NCBI GenBank assembly: GCA_032622095.1
Contig: CP136062.1
Span: 144,172,351 to 144,236,350, forward strand
Reading direction: 5' to 3'
From: Siphonodentalium dalli
Taxonomy: Eukaryota; Mollusca; Scaphopoda; Gadilida; Siphonodentaliidae
Length of the DNA: 64,000 nt
Made by a program: the position numbers and the translations under genes. The notes beneath the pieces were generated by a model. It saw only the letters and a program-made list of their open reading frames with translations. It was not told where the DNA came from and did no database searches. This document shows, one piece after another, positions 45,093 through 56,703 of the stretch (position 1 is the stretch's first letter; every line of letters begins with the position of its first letter).

Positions 45093-46888
45093 GAGATTCG
45101 CAAAATGAATTATAAATATTGATTTTGAGCCAATTATTCTGATTGTGATCAAATTCATCTTGGTTTTGAATCGTCGTTATTTGTTTTGAACATACCATTC
45201 TTGTTTTGAAGATATCATTTGTGATCTCCACAGATGTTACTACGGTATCCGTATCTGTTATAGAGCCAGATCATGGCAATTCGCGGAATATCTGTTCCGT
45301 TACGTAACAACGTGCAATCACGCTCTTTCTTAATTGGGCATCGTGTCGTTTTATCACTAAAGATTTCTTTGCGATGGCCAACTAACACACAGGAGGCTCA
45401 TCTGAAGTTTGGCATAATAGTGGTCTGTCTGGTTGTGGTTAGTTGGAAAATAAATTTCGGTAAGTTATTCCTTTGTCTGATTTTCAGATTTAAAGTGCCA
45501 TATACTATGCAAACTTAAAATTTATTTTGTTAATTCCATCGTCTTCGCACGCCATGGACATTTCCGATTTAAACTATGTGACTACACCACAATACAATGT
45601 TTTAAGAGTGTAGTCCAATCCCATGTTTGTGCCATGCTTGCAACAAGGAAGTTTGTCGACAAAAAGATGTTCATTCCTTTTCAAATTGAAATATAACACC
45701 GTATATATTTATCGATCAGTGCTTACAGATACGGGCGGCGTTGGTGGTGGGTATAATGTTAAAATATTCACCTCTGTCAAAAACCGCCATAAACAGAAAT
45801 AATAGTAAAATATAGACAGACTATGTTCTGGTTGCAATACACCAAATGATTTACACAGGCCTCAGTGTTAACAAATCCCGCTGGCCTGTATTCGCAGGAA
45901 AGGGTTGACCCTGCATGAGTATTATAAATTAAAGAACGTCCTTTTAGACACACGAAAATGTGCCCAAAAGTACTTGTCAACGTACTGGGTCACACTGCAG
46001 CTTGACGAACGTCACACTACCCTTAAAATTGAGAAAAAAATGACATCGAAAAAACACAAACACCTCCCATAAATTATTCGCCATTTGCACAACCATAACC
46101 GTTCACCATGTGGCTATATTTTTCTCGTCGGGAAACACTTTTGTGCATTTTTTCGTGCACTTTTCATCCATGTATCATTGACCATTCAGCTGCCAGGATT
46201 TTTTTTATGCTGATGACAGGAGAAATCACTCTACTAATTTGTATTTGGTGTATTGTAACCTATAGTGGTCACTGGAAGGACAAGAAAGTCGCCCAAACGA
46301 TATTAAATTGCGTCCATTTATATACCCACGTCAAACTAGATAAATTTGATTCGAAACATGTCTGTGTTCTTACTTTATGAACCCTTTTCTGCCACCACTC
46401 ATAGCTGAATTTGCAAATAAAATACCTTGACTTGAATGTCAATTTTTTTTTCATTTTAGCTGCATTTTGGCAAAGTAAACAATGACGATGTACATACAGG
46501 TTGTCGATCTGATAGCTTGTAGATACCACTTCCAGAAAATATGCCATACGATTCGCTAGGCGAATTGGGCGCACTTAGATTTCACATTGGGCGCACCTAC
46601 ACAATTTTCGAAAAAAATCGACAGAAATCCAAAATTGTCCCTTCACAAAAATATATTTATTGGCGGAAATCTGTGCGCGTTGGATAGTCGAACCATTTAT
46701 GCAAACTTCCAGGGTAGGCTTTTTTTGTCAACCTGTCATCTAACAGGGGCAATTCAACTTCTTTTGACCCGAATCTGGTCCGATTTTGCATCATATTTTA
46801 GGGTATGGTCCACACTGACGTCACGCTTTTCTCTCATGTCGTGCCCAAACCCGACAAATCTGCCTTGGCGTTCATCTAGGTTGTCGGG
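45093..46888. repeat. 1.8-kb tandem repeat, copy 2
   Basis: Nearly identical to copy 1, with a ~19-bp insertion near 45,146 ('TGATCAAATTCATCTTGGT'). After 'GGTTGTCGGGC' it continues into 'GCCAACAAATATGGTCTCGC', probably the original continuation of the sequence. This makes the frame at 46,587-47,186 longer (199 codons) than its partner in copy 1. That frame has no family I know. Confidence 0.9.
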
Positions 46889-47145
46889 CGCCAACAAATA
46901 TGGTCTCGCATTCATTAAAGGGGCATCATTGGGCCCAAAAATAGGTAGAACATGGCATTTTTCGGTTCTACAACGTGAAGCAGAAATGGCATCAGAGGGG
47001 TTAATTTGTAATTTTATTGGACGGCTCCCAAGCCAAATAAGCTGTTGTATCACGTGCTTTATGTTTCCAATTTGTTTCATGTGCATAATGAGCACGGGAC
47101 TTGTTTCAGAGCAGAAATCTGAAAAACGACCATTTTTCATTATAA

Positions 47146-47590
47146 ATTACAATACACCAAATGATTTACATAGGCCTCAGTGTTAACAAATCCCGTTGGC
47201 CTGTATTCGCAGTAAAGGGTTGACCTGCATGAGTATTACAAATAAAATAACGTCCTTTTAGACACACGAAAATGTTCCCAAAAGTACTTGTCAACGTACT
47301 GTGTCACACTGCAGCTTGACGAACGTCACACTACCCTCAAAATTGAGAAAAATAAGACATCGAAAAAAACACAAACACCTCCCATAAATTATTCGCCATT
47401 TGCACAGCCATAAACGTTCACAATGTGGCTATATTTGATGTTTCTAGTCGGGAAACACTTTTGTGCATTTTTTCGTGCACTTTTCATCCATATATCATTG
47501 ACCATTCAGCTGCCAGGATTTTTTTTATGCTGATGCCAGGGGAAATCACTCTACTAATTTGTATTTGGTGTATTGTAACCTATTCTTATC
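47146..47590. repeat. Partial third copy of the 1.8-kb repeat
   Basis: 'AATACACCAAATGATTTACA' to 'GTATTGTAACCTATT' matches 44,035-44,467 and 45,833-46,264 with several substitutions (for example TCTAGTCGGG for TCTCGTCGGG). It is more diverged than copies 1 and 2 are from each other. Confidence 0.85.
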
Positions 47591-48227
47591 CCAATCAGAA
47601 ATATGGCATAAACAGTATGTTATTGTCAATTTTTTTCCCCTTTGTTATGTACATGTAAACAAACGCAAAAAAACGTTACAGAACCTGGCATATGTTTAGA
47701 TCCGGATATGGTAAACATAAAGAGCGTTATTTGTTACTGTTTTCCTGATATGTAAATAATAAAGAGCGTTTATATGATTTGTGTGTGATTAACCAATAGA
47801 ATTGCGCTGTGTTGTGTAAACAGAAGCAGAACTTCTGTAACACGAGCAGGCTCTAACTTGTTTACGTACACCATCGTACGTCTTGACGTCTGATTATGTT
47901 TGGCATATGAACAAAACTATATATATGTTATTCTGTTTTATTCCGTTGATTGCGATTTGAACAAATATGAATATTTCTGCAACGAACGCCGCCCGTCCCT
48001 TTAAAGGTACTTTATCCGATCAGACGCTCCTAAATTACAATTTCTTTGGCTTCGGGGGTAAAAAAAAATATTTTATTCGAGTCGAGGGGTTATCCATCAA
48101 AGCTCAGAGTGATCAGATATAGATTTTTGAAGTTTGTTAATTTCTCGAGATGTGGCACAGAACACACATGGTCAAACGGACAAATTGCGGATGAAGATTA
48201 TAACCACTTGATTTTAGAGTTATCCAT
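47591..48227. other. Interspersed repeat end, then unrecognised sequence
   Basis: 47,591-47,775 is the inverted relative of 34.75-34.9 kb. An 80-codon plus frame at 48,046-48,288 runs into the following minisatellite and has no motif; I do not call it a gene. Confidence 0.45.
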
Positions 48228-48590
48228 TGAACTTGCATATTGGCCTGTATCATGCTGTGTGTATACTTTGTATAATCGGGGCATTTAAGGGACATTTGGA
48301 TTATTGACACCTTCAGATATGTATCGTTTTAGTTTGTCAAGAAGACAATTAAATGGTTGAACTTGCATACAGGCCTGTATCATGCTATGTGTGTATATTT
48401 TGTATAATTGGGGCATTTAAAGGACATTTGGATTATTAACCTTCAGATATGTATCGTTTTAGTTTGTCAAGAAGACAATTAAATGGTTGAACTGGTATAT
48501 AGGCCTGTATCATGCTGTGTGTGTAATTTGTATAATTGGGGGCATATAAAGGACATTTGGATTATCAAACTTTAGATATGCATGATACAA
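48228..48590. repeat. 130-bp tandem repeat, 2.7 copies
   Basis: 'GGCCTGTATCATGCTGTGTG' starts at 48,242, 48,372 and 48,502. Each copy has 'GGGGCATTTAAAGGACATTTGG' and the first two carry 'TTTTAGTTTGTCAAGAAGAC'. Copies are about 90% alike. Confidence 0.9.
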
Positions 48591-50310
48591 TGCTAGGATG
48601 AAATGTTGATCTTGTCCGATATCTGTCGTGGTGGTTGCGCTGGAAGTGGGACAATTGATGATTTTCCATACATGTCGCCCACATCATTTACGATTGTATC
48701 GAACTGGTGACGATTAGGGCATATATTTCTCTTCAATCTTGATAACATATCACTTAGTCATCACAATAGTTGATTTATTGGAGCACAACCTTGATAATTA
48801 AAGATATTCCATGCCTTGTTGTGTCCCTTTGAATTAGATTGTGTAAGTTTTTGTAACTGAAGGTCCGGAATCATGAATACATCTTTAATTATACGCTATT
48901 GAATTAACTACACCAACAGGACTTACATTTTTGCTATCTATATTCCAAGTAATGTCCAACTTGCTTATTCCAATGCATGCAATACGGTGTACATGCCTAT
49001 ACGTGTATGTCTACTTGACTGTGTGTTATCTGTTTGTGGGGAGTATAAAATGGTTCCACATTTAAATTAGTATTGTGCCTGTATTGACTAATCATCGGCC
49101 AATAAAATTCATTCGTGTATTGAACAATATTAAGAACTTCCTTGCTACCGCCAGGGACATTAGCACTGCAATGTTCCGCATGATTGCAACCAGGAAGTTT
49201 GTCGAACAAGTGATCCTAATTAAATAGCTATTGAGCACTGCCTCTGGAATAAGGGAGCAATAAATGCCTGTACAATGATCATTGAGGGTGCATTTACATT
49301 GCTATAGAAATGTACACAGATCTACACGCAGACTAGTGTAAACGTGTTGATATAGAAATGCACACAGAAAGAAAACGGTATTAGTTCGTGTGAACAAAAA
49401 TCGTGTCCGCTATACGTCGCGGTCAACGCCGAAGCATTGCGACAGGCAACTCAGTTTTGATAAATTGTTACTCGGGCTTGGCGAATGTTTTCGTTGTCAT
49501 TTCAACCCGGGTATTTCTAATATTGAACACGGACAGGGACGTGGCAACTTGTTCAACGGTTGGAAATTTCATACCTGACACAACATTAGTTGTAATTTCC
49601 AAACCAACAATAGATTGAAAATGATCTTGTAGTTTGATTTTCAAACATTTTATTTGGGTATTGTTGTCGGACCAATAGTTGCATAATTTCCTACTTTTTA
49701 TCAAAATTTTGGGCTGGAATGGCCATCAACCTTATTATAGGGGCGGGTGTCATGTTGGAAATGTCCAACACTTGGAAAGATTGTGTCCTGGTCCCTCCCA
49801 GTGGCCGGTCATCATCATCATATTTATAGTCTAAAACTGCATGTAATTTAAGAAAACAATAGTGTCCTACATTGGTCAACATTGTCATAGGAATTGTCAT
49901 CAGTTGGAAATTTTACTACATTTGGTCAAATAAAGGGTGTTGTATGGTAACTGCATGATTTTCATTCTTTCTTCGAACCATTATCAAGTGGTATAAGGAT
50001 ACACTTTAAATACATGCGGCACATACCAAATCGCTGTTATCTGCTGATAGTTGATACATTTTTATGTCTGGCCTAAACTGACACGACTCGCAGTGAATTG
50101 TCAATTACCAGAGTACTGATCAGCGAGCGTTCAATATTAGTAATCATGTTGTGATCACAGTAATGCGCGACACATGACTTCATACAGATCATTATACATT
50201 TCTACAGCAGTGTAAACGCAGCCTCATCACATATAATTGACACGAGTTTCGATTTAATTTGATTGCATAGTCCAGCGTGAATGTCTCAATATATAATGTC
50301 GTTATTACAA
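48591..50310. other. Unrecognised sequence
   Basis: No gene, RNA or strong repeat seen. Short frames at 49,390-49,704 overlap each other on both strands and show no motif. Phrases such as 'GTTGGAAATGTCCAACACTTGG' near 49,753 echo those at 41.5 and 51.6 kb. Confidence 0.35.
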
Positions 50311-50322
50311 CAACCAAAGTCA

Positions 50323-51300
50323 AGAGAGTAGACGGGCGCGAAGCGCCCGGGATGGTCGAAAAGATCGAGTGATCTTCTCCTTCACCCCACGGTTTGTTGT
50401 TGTTGTTGGAGATATTGTACACAGAAAATCGTCATGTCTGAACACGGCAAAGGTTGAGTTGAATTGAATTGAATGTTGTGTGAGGGAGGGCCCACGAGCT
50501 TTAATATGGGGTATGGTGGTGGAGTCCCGAGTTGTCCCTTTAATGATTTTGTTGTTGCTGAGCGAGTCATATGGTGCGCTGGAATGAAGAACGGGGCCCG
50601 TGTTGTAATGATAAAGTTGTTAGTTTTGTTAGTTGTTTAAAAGTATGCATATGTATAAACTCAAGCAAACGCAAGTAGGAAGACAAGGGACCAGACGGAT
50701 GCGGTGCGCGCAGAGCGAGAGCGAGACATAGGGAGAATTGCATGTAGATTGGGCCCGGCAATTGTACTTAGAGTTAGCGTAGCTGTCGTATATGTTGTTG
50801 CATTTACCTCCCCCATATTGCACGGGCGTACGTGAAAGCGTATTTTGACAATTTCATACAGTGTTAATCAAGATTTTTATTTTTTTCACTGAAATAAATG
50901 TGAATGACAATGAACAAGACATGATATACTCTCTATATATATGTATGACTATTGTATTGCATTGAAAGAGATTTTAATTCCAATAGCATGTTTGAACACT
51001 GTTGTATTGAATGGCATGTGATGTTGAGCAGAAGAGTAGAAGGGCGCGAACACCCGAGATGATCGATGTGATATAGAGAGAGAGAGAGGTGTGGAGATTG
51101 GAGTTTGGCGAGTTACCCGGAAGTGTTGATGCATTTTTCTGTCCCACCCTTATTCCCCACATCGTGCACGGGCGTAGGTGAAAGCATATTTTAAACAATC
51201 ATATACAGTGTTAATTCAGATTTTTATTCGCTGAAGTAATTTTGAACGATAATGAACAGGACATGATATACATCTATATATATATAAGTATTGTACAGTG
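50323..51300. repeat. Diverged direct repeats with 'GGGCGCGAAGCGCCC' and 'CACGGGCGTACGTGAAAGC'
   Basis: 'AGAGTAGACGGGCGCGAAGC' (50,323) recurs as 'AGAGTAGAAGGGCGCGAAC' (51,031). 'CACGGGCGTACGTGAAAGCG' to 'AACAAGACATGATATACTC' (50,821-50,935) recurs at 51,168-51,280. The block includes (GA)n and 'TTGTTGTTGTTGG' low-complexity stretches. Minus-strand frames here are low-complexity. Confidence 0.65.
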
Positions 51301-51516
51301 AACATATTTTTTTTGGTTTATATGATTTTTTTTGGTTATTTTATTTTTATTATGTAAAATTATGTATGTACAAAGCCAACAGACCCCTTCGTTATATGTC
51401 GTGATGGTGCTAATTAAGCTGCCACTGGGTCAACCAATCACGAACGTGGGTCGATATTCTTCCTTGTCGGGTGTTTAAATTCTAATTTCACGCTGCAACC
51501 GGAAAATCCATGCACA

Positions 51517-51543
51517 CCCCCCCCCCCCCCCCCCCCCCCCCCC
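51517..51543. repeat. Poly-C tract
   Basis: Twenty-seven C in a row followed by 'ATTGGGTTGGAATATTCAAC'. Length uncertain. Confidence 0.95.
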
Positions 51544-52126
51544 ATTGGGTTGGAATATTCAACTTGTATTCAGGAAACTTACCAACTTGATGTGTCCTAA
51601 CACCGTTAGATATTTCCATTATTGATGACCGTTTTAATTCAACAAATTGACCGCGAGTAGTTGCAAAATATTCAATATTTGGTATATAAATTTTTTTTTA
51701 CTGGTCGGTAGATACATTTGGCAACATTGAGCCACACAACATCTAATTTGTCCAATGTGTCAGAGTGAAAATGTGATCAAAAGTATAATATCTAACTCAA
51801 GTTTTAACCATACAGGAACTCCCAATATACTGGATTTACATGTGTATGCTCTGAAACCCTTACTGAAGTTTATCAGCTGTTTTCAATTAAGTTTCAGCAC
51901 ATTATCGATACTAGGAATAGTCTAACCATGAGTACTCTTTATAGAGTTTCATGCTGACGAAAGAGTAGCCATTTTTCCTTTCTGAAGCGATACATCTAAT
52001 GTCTGTCTTATATGACATTTATAAAAAAAATATTAAAGGCACAGATGGCCTTGGTTGTAGGTTATAATTTAAAAATAAAAGTTACCAATTTATGAATTTC
52101 CTCAAGACAATACTATTATACATGTA
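51544..52126. other. Unrecognised sequence
   Basis: Only small matches: 'ATTTATGAATTTCCTCAAGACA' near 52,090 is the inverse of a stretch at about 35,070. No gene. Confidence 0.35.
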
Positions 52127-52630
52127 GTATATTTACATACTAAGTGTTGTCATCACTAAATCCAGCATTCTGATTGGTCGGCGCCCACGTGGCTAGTTGC
52201 AGTTATTTCTTGGTGAATGCGCGACAGCTAATAACTGCAAGCTCATAACAACATCGATACGTCATTTGGGTTTGGAAAGACGAACGCGTAATGTTTTGGG
52301 CGCATTTGGATTCGCGCAGGATGGACTTAATAAATCATCGGGTTTCAATTGTTCCTGTTAACTTTTGCCAAGGGTGCTATGGGGTATTTTGGGCTGGTTT
52401 TGTCACGATACACTTTTCGATTTAAATATATTTACAAAAGTGGCTTTTTCGCTAAATGTATATAAATATAAGGATTAACTGTCATGTGGACTGTTTTAAT
52501 GGATAAGTAACCGTGAGGTAAGTGGTCATAACTTGTATGTAAAACCCTTCGGGTTTTACACAAGTTATGACCACTTACCTCACGGTTACATCTCCATAAA
52601 AACAGCCCACATGACAGTTAATCCTTATAT
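52127..52630 (+). mobile_element. ~500-bp hairpin element, copy 3
   Basis: Best-preserved copy of the family. Body begins 'TATTTACATACTAAGTGTTG', includes 'GATTGGTCGGCGCCCACGTGG', and ends in a ~157-bp foldback (about 52,473-52,629): 'AAGGATTAACTGTCATGTGG' ... 'CCACATGACAGTTAATCCTT', with inner stem 'AAGTGGTCATAACTTGT' / 'ACAAGTTATGACCACTT' and loop CCTTCGGG. Confidence 0.9.
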
Positions 52631-53230
52631 AATGATACATGTAGTAAGAATGCGATATTACCGACAAAAGACACTTTGTGTGAACCGAGCATTTGTTTAT
52701 ATACAGCATGTAAAGAGTGCGCGATAAGCAAAACACTCAATACCGTGGAATGTTTTTTGAGAGAGTGACTCACGGTGACCCATTAAATACCAACATATTG
52801 AGTGGAGAGGAAAATCTCGAATAGAGCGAGTTAACGTGTAATTATAAACATGTAATGACTGAAAATCAAGCCAGTTACTCGTAATTCTTTTGTTTTTGTG
52901 GCATATCGCTTGTGAAACGCTTTCTGAAGACGAACACTGATTATAAAGTTTACCTGTGTTATTCTTCTGTAAAACAGCTGAGGATATATCTCAATGTGGG
53001 TTGGTAATTTGGAGCATTAGCCTCCTAGTCACGACTTATGAGTGTTGCGGTTCTATTTCAAGGCAATCACGACTGGTAAGATTCTATACAGGATATTTAT
53101 TCGAACGGTTTCTGCGCGATTATGACTGTAGCGTATGCTATATGCATAATACAACAGGTAAATTAAGATATAAGTGTATGCCTATCTAGTATAACAGAAG
53201 ATTAGGTGGCATTACCTTCACTTCGAGTGT
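52631..53230. other. Unrecognised sequence
   Basis: No gene or repeat recognised. Two overlapping frames near 52,956-53,189 have no motif. Confidence 0.35.
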
Positions 53231-53285
53231 CAAACCCTAACTGTAACCCTAATCCTAACCATAACCGTAGCCGTAACCATAACAC
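53231..53285. repeat. Degenerate telomere-like (CCCTAA)n tract
   Basis: About nine hexamers reading AACCCTAACTGTAACCCTAA, then TCCTAACCATAACCGTAGCC and so on. Two are exact CCCTAA and the rest are one substitution away. It is short and decayed, and lies inside a 92-codon frame that it helps to create. Confidence 0.7.
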
Positions 53286-53492
53286 ATACGGGGAGTGGAG
53301 GGTTGTGCATGGTTTCGTGTATTCTTACATGAAGGATATACCCAACACAACAAAACGTGGCGACAAGGACCCTTTCGTCGATATCAGAAGTTACAATCCC
53401 AACACTCCGTGCAATCGCTATAGAAGCGGAATCCACTCGATAAATGCACGTACATTGTATAGTGTGAGTATACTAGTGGAGTAGCTTAACAC

Positions 53493-54640
53493 AAAATCGT
53501 TCACTTTTGGATTAAAGCATGAAACTTTCAGGGTTGGTTGGGTATGTGGTCCACATCAACCAGTTAGCTGGTTCCAGGATTTTGGTGACCCCTTGACCTT
53601 CAAATTGACGTTGACATTTCGAAAATTGGAGACTTAAGGGTATCTATTTTGTATGAAATATGATATATAGGCACTGGAGATTATCGAAACGATACCATGG
53701 ATGTCCGCCTTTGTATACACATTCAATTTGTCTACGATAATCCAAAATGGCCGCCATAATGGACGCCAAAATTAAACAATTTGACTTTTTACACTAATAT
53801 CTTTAATATCAGTTTCTGCTTGTATTGGTCATGTTAACTGATAATTGGAGCAATGAAATATGCCATGGGCTTCCTGCCACCTCCGATCCCTTAAACATTC
53901 GATTTTACAGAACACGGTATAAAAAAAATCACCATTGGGATTCTAGTCATATTTCGTCGAGAAATGGGAAGAACTGTGCAATCTAAGTGACACATTCCAT
54001 TTCTTATGAATATTCCAACTCAATTGTACCCAAATTGTCACTTGGAAAAAATGTAAATATTGCCTCAGCGAGTCATGCAACCGCATAAAAGTTGTGGTTG
54101 ATGAAAAAACTACTATTCTGTCTTATATATATTGAATACTACCATTTCTGATGCACCTTGGGTGATTTGCTACTATTTTAAACACTGACATTGCCGGAAT
54201 TATTAGATTTTTCTATCACAAACTTGACATCAAAGTCGGCAAAAATTTACTTTTTAGGTTAAGACAATTTTCTCAAGTAAAATGGAACTATCTTTGGTAT
54301 CGAAGGTGTTTATTGTTTTGATATGTCTTAAATGGGTCACATTGGTCTGTTTTGGACAATATTTACTCAAGATGGTTTGCAAAATGGCAAAAAGGTAAAA
54401 AAGTTGATTTTTTCATATATATCCCGAATATCATTCTCTGATGTTCCGAAAATGTAGCAAATTGTGACTCACTTTGTATTAACCATGTTACTTATGAGGC
54501 ATGACACATTAATTATAAAGGATGCAGTATGGGATTCTGACCTTTTTTTTGTACGGAAATGGACAGAACATTGAAACAGAACTGAAAGGGGAATTATTAT
54601 GAGGCTACTCAGGCAATACAATTGTGGCTCATTGGCATCG
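53493..54640 (+). repeat. Arm of the palindromic element, copy 2
   Basis: Starts 'AAAATCGTTCACTTTTGGAT', matching both outer ends of copy 1. It carries 'AAAATGGCCGCCATAATGGAC', 'GATTTTACAGAACACGGTATAA' and 'GTAGCAAATTGTGACTCAC' in the same order as the left arm at 28.2-29.5 kb, with substantial divergence. Confidence 0.8.
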
Positions 54641-54779
54641 AAATGACTAATGTCAGGAAAACCGTTTCCCCCATTGTGCATATAAACCTCCATCTGGATG
54701 TTGAACTCTCTGACATTACCTCTATATCGATTAGCATATCCCTCAGTTATTGTGTAAAGCGATATCCACCCAAATTTAC
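54641..54779 (-). repeat. Central spacer of the palindromic family, copy 2
   Basis: 'GTGCATATAAACCTCCATCT', 'GAACTCTCTGACATTACCTC', 'CCCTCAGTTATTGTGTAAAG' and 'CGATATCCACCC' align with the reverse complement of 30,220-30,310. Here the spacer follows the arm directly, with no minus-oriented array in between. Confidence 0.7.
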
Positions 54780-54984
54780 ACATGTACAACACACCCATGA
54801 TCATACACTCTCTCCATATATACATAAACACCACACAAATGACCATGTAGCCACTCGATTTTACACATACACTTCACACATGACCGTGCAGCCATACTTA
54901 GGTATACCCGTACACCACGCACTTGACTATATAGCCACAAGTCACCAGGTATACCTCTACACCTCACCCACGACCGTATAATCA

Positions 54985-55028
<44 letters not shown>

Positions 55029-56147
55029 CTATATATATACATATAAGGGTGTGTGTGTGTGTGTGTGTGTGTGTAGCTCTACACCACATTAATGACCATA
55101 TAGTCACTTCCTCTCACCATTGGCCATACAATTACTACATGTATATATATTTGCCACACCCATGCCACACTCATGTAGTCACTCAAGATATACATATACA
55201 CCACACCCATATTTCATAGAGTCACATAGAGTCAATCCAAGTATACATATACACACCAATGGCCATACACAAGATATATATATATACCAATACCCCGCTC
55301 ACACAACCTTTCATACACTCCAGGCTTGCATATACTCCTCACGCCTGACAATTCAGCCACTCGCTTTATAGTCATAACCACATCCGTGGTCATATAGTCA
55401 ATCATTGTTTACCAATTCACATCACCATTGGCCATATTTTTACTCCATATACACATATTGGACACACCAATGGTCATATAGCCACTAAAGATATACACCC
55501 CACCCATTCCTATAAAGTCACTCCAGGTATACATATACATATCACCAGTGACCATGCAGCTTTCAATACATACAATACCATGCACATCACCTCACCATTG
55601 ACCATACGGTCCCTTCCTGTATACATACTGACCACACACATGACCATATAGCCATTCAAGATATAAATATACACCCCACTCATGGCCATAGAGTCACTCC
55701 AGTTGTACGTATACACCTCACTACTTGCCATACAACCATTCAAGACATACCAGCACTCTGCACATCACGTCACCATTGGTATCCACTCATACATATTTGC
55801 CACATACAAGGCATATAGCCACTCAAGATATACATATACACCCCACACATGGCCATAGAGTCATTCCATGTATACATATACACCTCAGCATTGAATTGAT
55901 ACACCAATACTACACGGCCATTGGTATACTCCAGATTTGCATAAACACCTCACGCATGACCATTCAGCCATTCGTTGTATACTCATACATCCGATCCATG
56001 ATCATACAGCGACTCCCTCCATACATATAGACCCCATAATGATAATACGCCAACAGCAAAGATGCACATACATACCATATGCACATATGATCACAATGAC
56101 ACTCCATATATACCAACACACTAGCCAATGACCATCCATCTATATAA
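54780..56147 (+). repeat. ~42-bp satellite array, copy 2
   Basis: Same unit as 30.3-31.9 kb ('GACCATATAGCCACTCAAG', 'ATATACATATACACCCCAC'). It is interrupted by a (TA)n/(GT)n tract (54,985-55,074) and cut off at 56,148 by the Ngaro element. Frames through it are repeat translations. Confidence 0.85.
54985..55074. repeat. (TA)n and (GT)n microsatellite
   Basis: About 20 TA, a short AGCTATATATATACATATAAG link, then about 13 GT. It lies within the satellite array and probably grew from the array's own TATACATATA words. Confidence 0.95.
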
Positions 56148-56446
56148 GATATTTACAAAGTAAAACTATTTATGTCAGGACGAACCAGTATCAATTCATT
56201 CTGTTGCAGGCCACACCGGGCCGTTCTTTCCGCTAGGTGTCGACAGAATGTAAACATCACATGGTATAAAAGACACAACGAAGTACCGTGTGCATAGTAA
56301 GTGAGGTGTGCATATTTAACCAATCACAGGGCGCGTTGCTTAACAGTGTTGGCTGTTAACCAATCGTATCACGCGTTAGAAAGCGCAGTTTGTAACTCAG
56401 CGTCAGGACGCTAATTATTATTCATCACTTCCAGGAATACACAATA
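56148..56446 (+). repeat. Ngaro direct repeat A1
   Basis: Starts GATATTTACAAAGTAAAAC and ends CAGGAATACACAATA. Differs from A2 at about seven positions in 299 (for example CGCTAGG/CACTAGG, GTGAGGTG/GTGATGTG, TAACTCAG/TAACTTAG), roughly 98% identity. It contains the TATA box and two CCAATC words. Confidence 0.92.
56265..56272 (+). promoter_or_regulatory. TATA box of the Ngaro element
   Basis: TATAAAAG within ATGGTATAAAAGACAC, repeated in A2 at 63,407-63,414. Transcription would start about 25-30 bp downstream (around 56,295), upstream of the first splice donor. The two 'AACCAATC' words (about 56,319 and 56,359) lie downstream of the start. Confidence 0.6.
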
Positions 56447-56703
56447 ATTTTCTTTTTCCGTTTTTTATATTCTTTCCGGCTAACGTATTATCTTTCTGCG
56501 AAGATCTTCACCAGGACAACTGAATAATATTTAATATTCACCGACTGTCATTTTATAAAGGTGAGTTTACCTACAGTTTCTGACTGTTTATAACTTAATA
56601 TAAGAGTTTCGATTTGTGGTGTCTTGGAATTCGCGGAGAACTTTTGTCTCAGACTGTTTTCAAATTCAGTTTGCGTTCGTTTTTGTTTTCATTTCTGTTG
56701 AGA

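Noticed and set aside
46587-47186. 199-codon open frame
   Set aside because: It starts in the 1.8-kb repeat and runs into flanking sequence. The partner copy diverges at the unit junction, an antisense frame of 128 codons overlaps it, and no domain is recognisable.
53206-53484. 92-codon frame with 'NPNCNPNPNHNRSRNHN'
   Set aside because: The repetitive part is the translation of the telomere-like tract; the rest has no motif.
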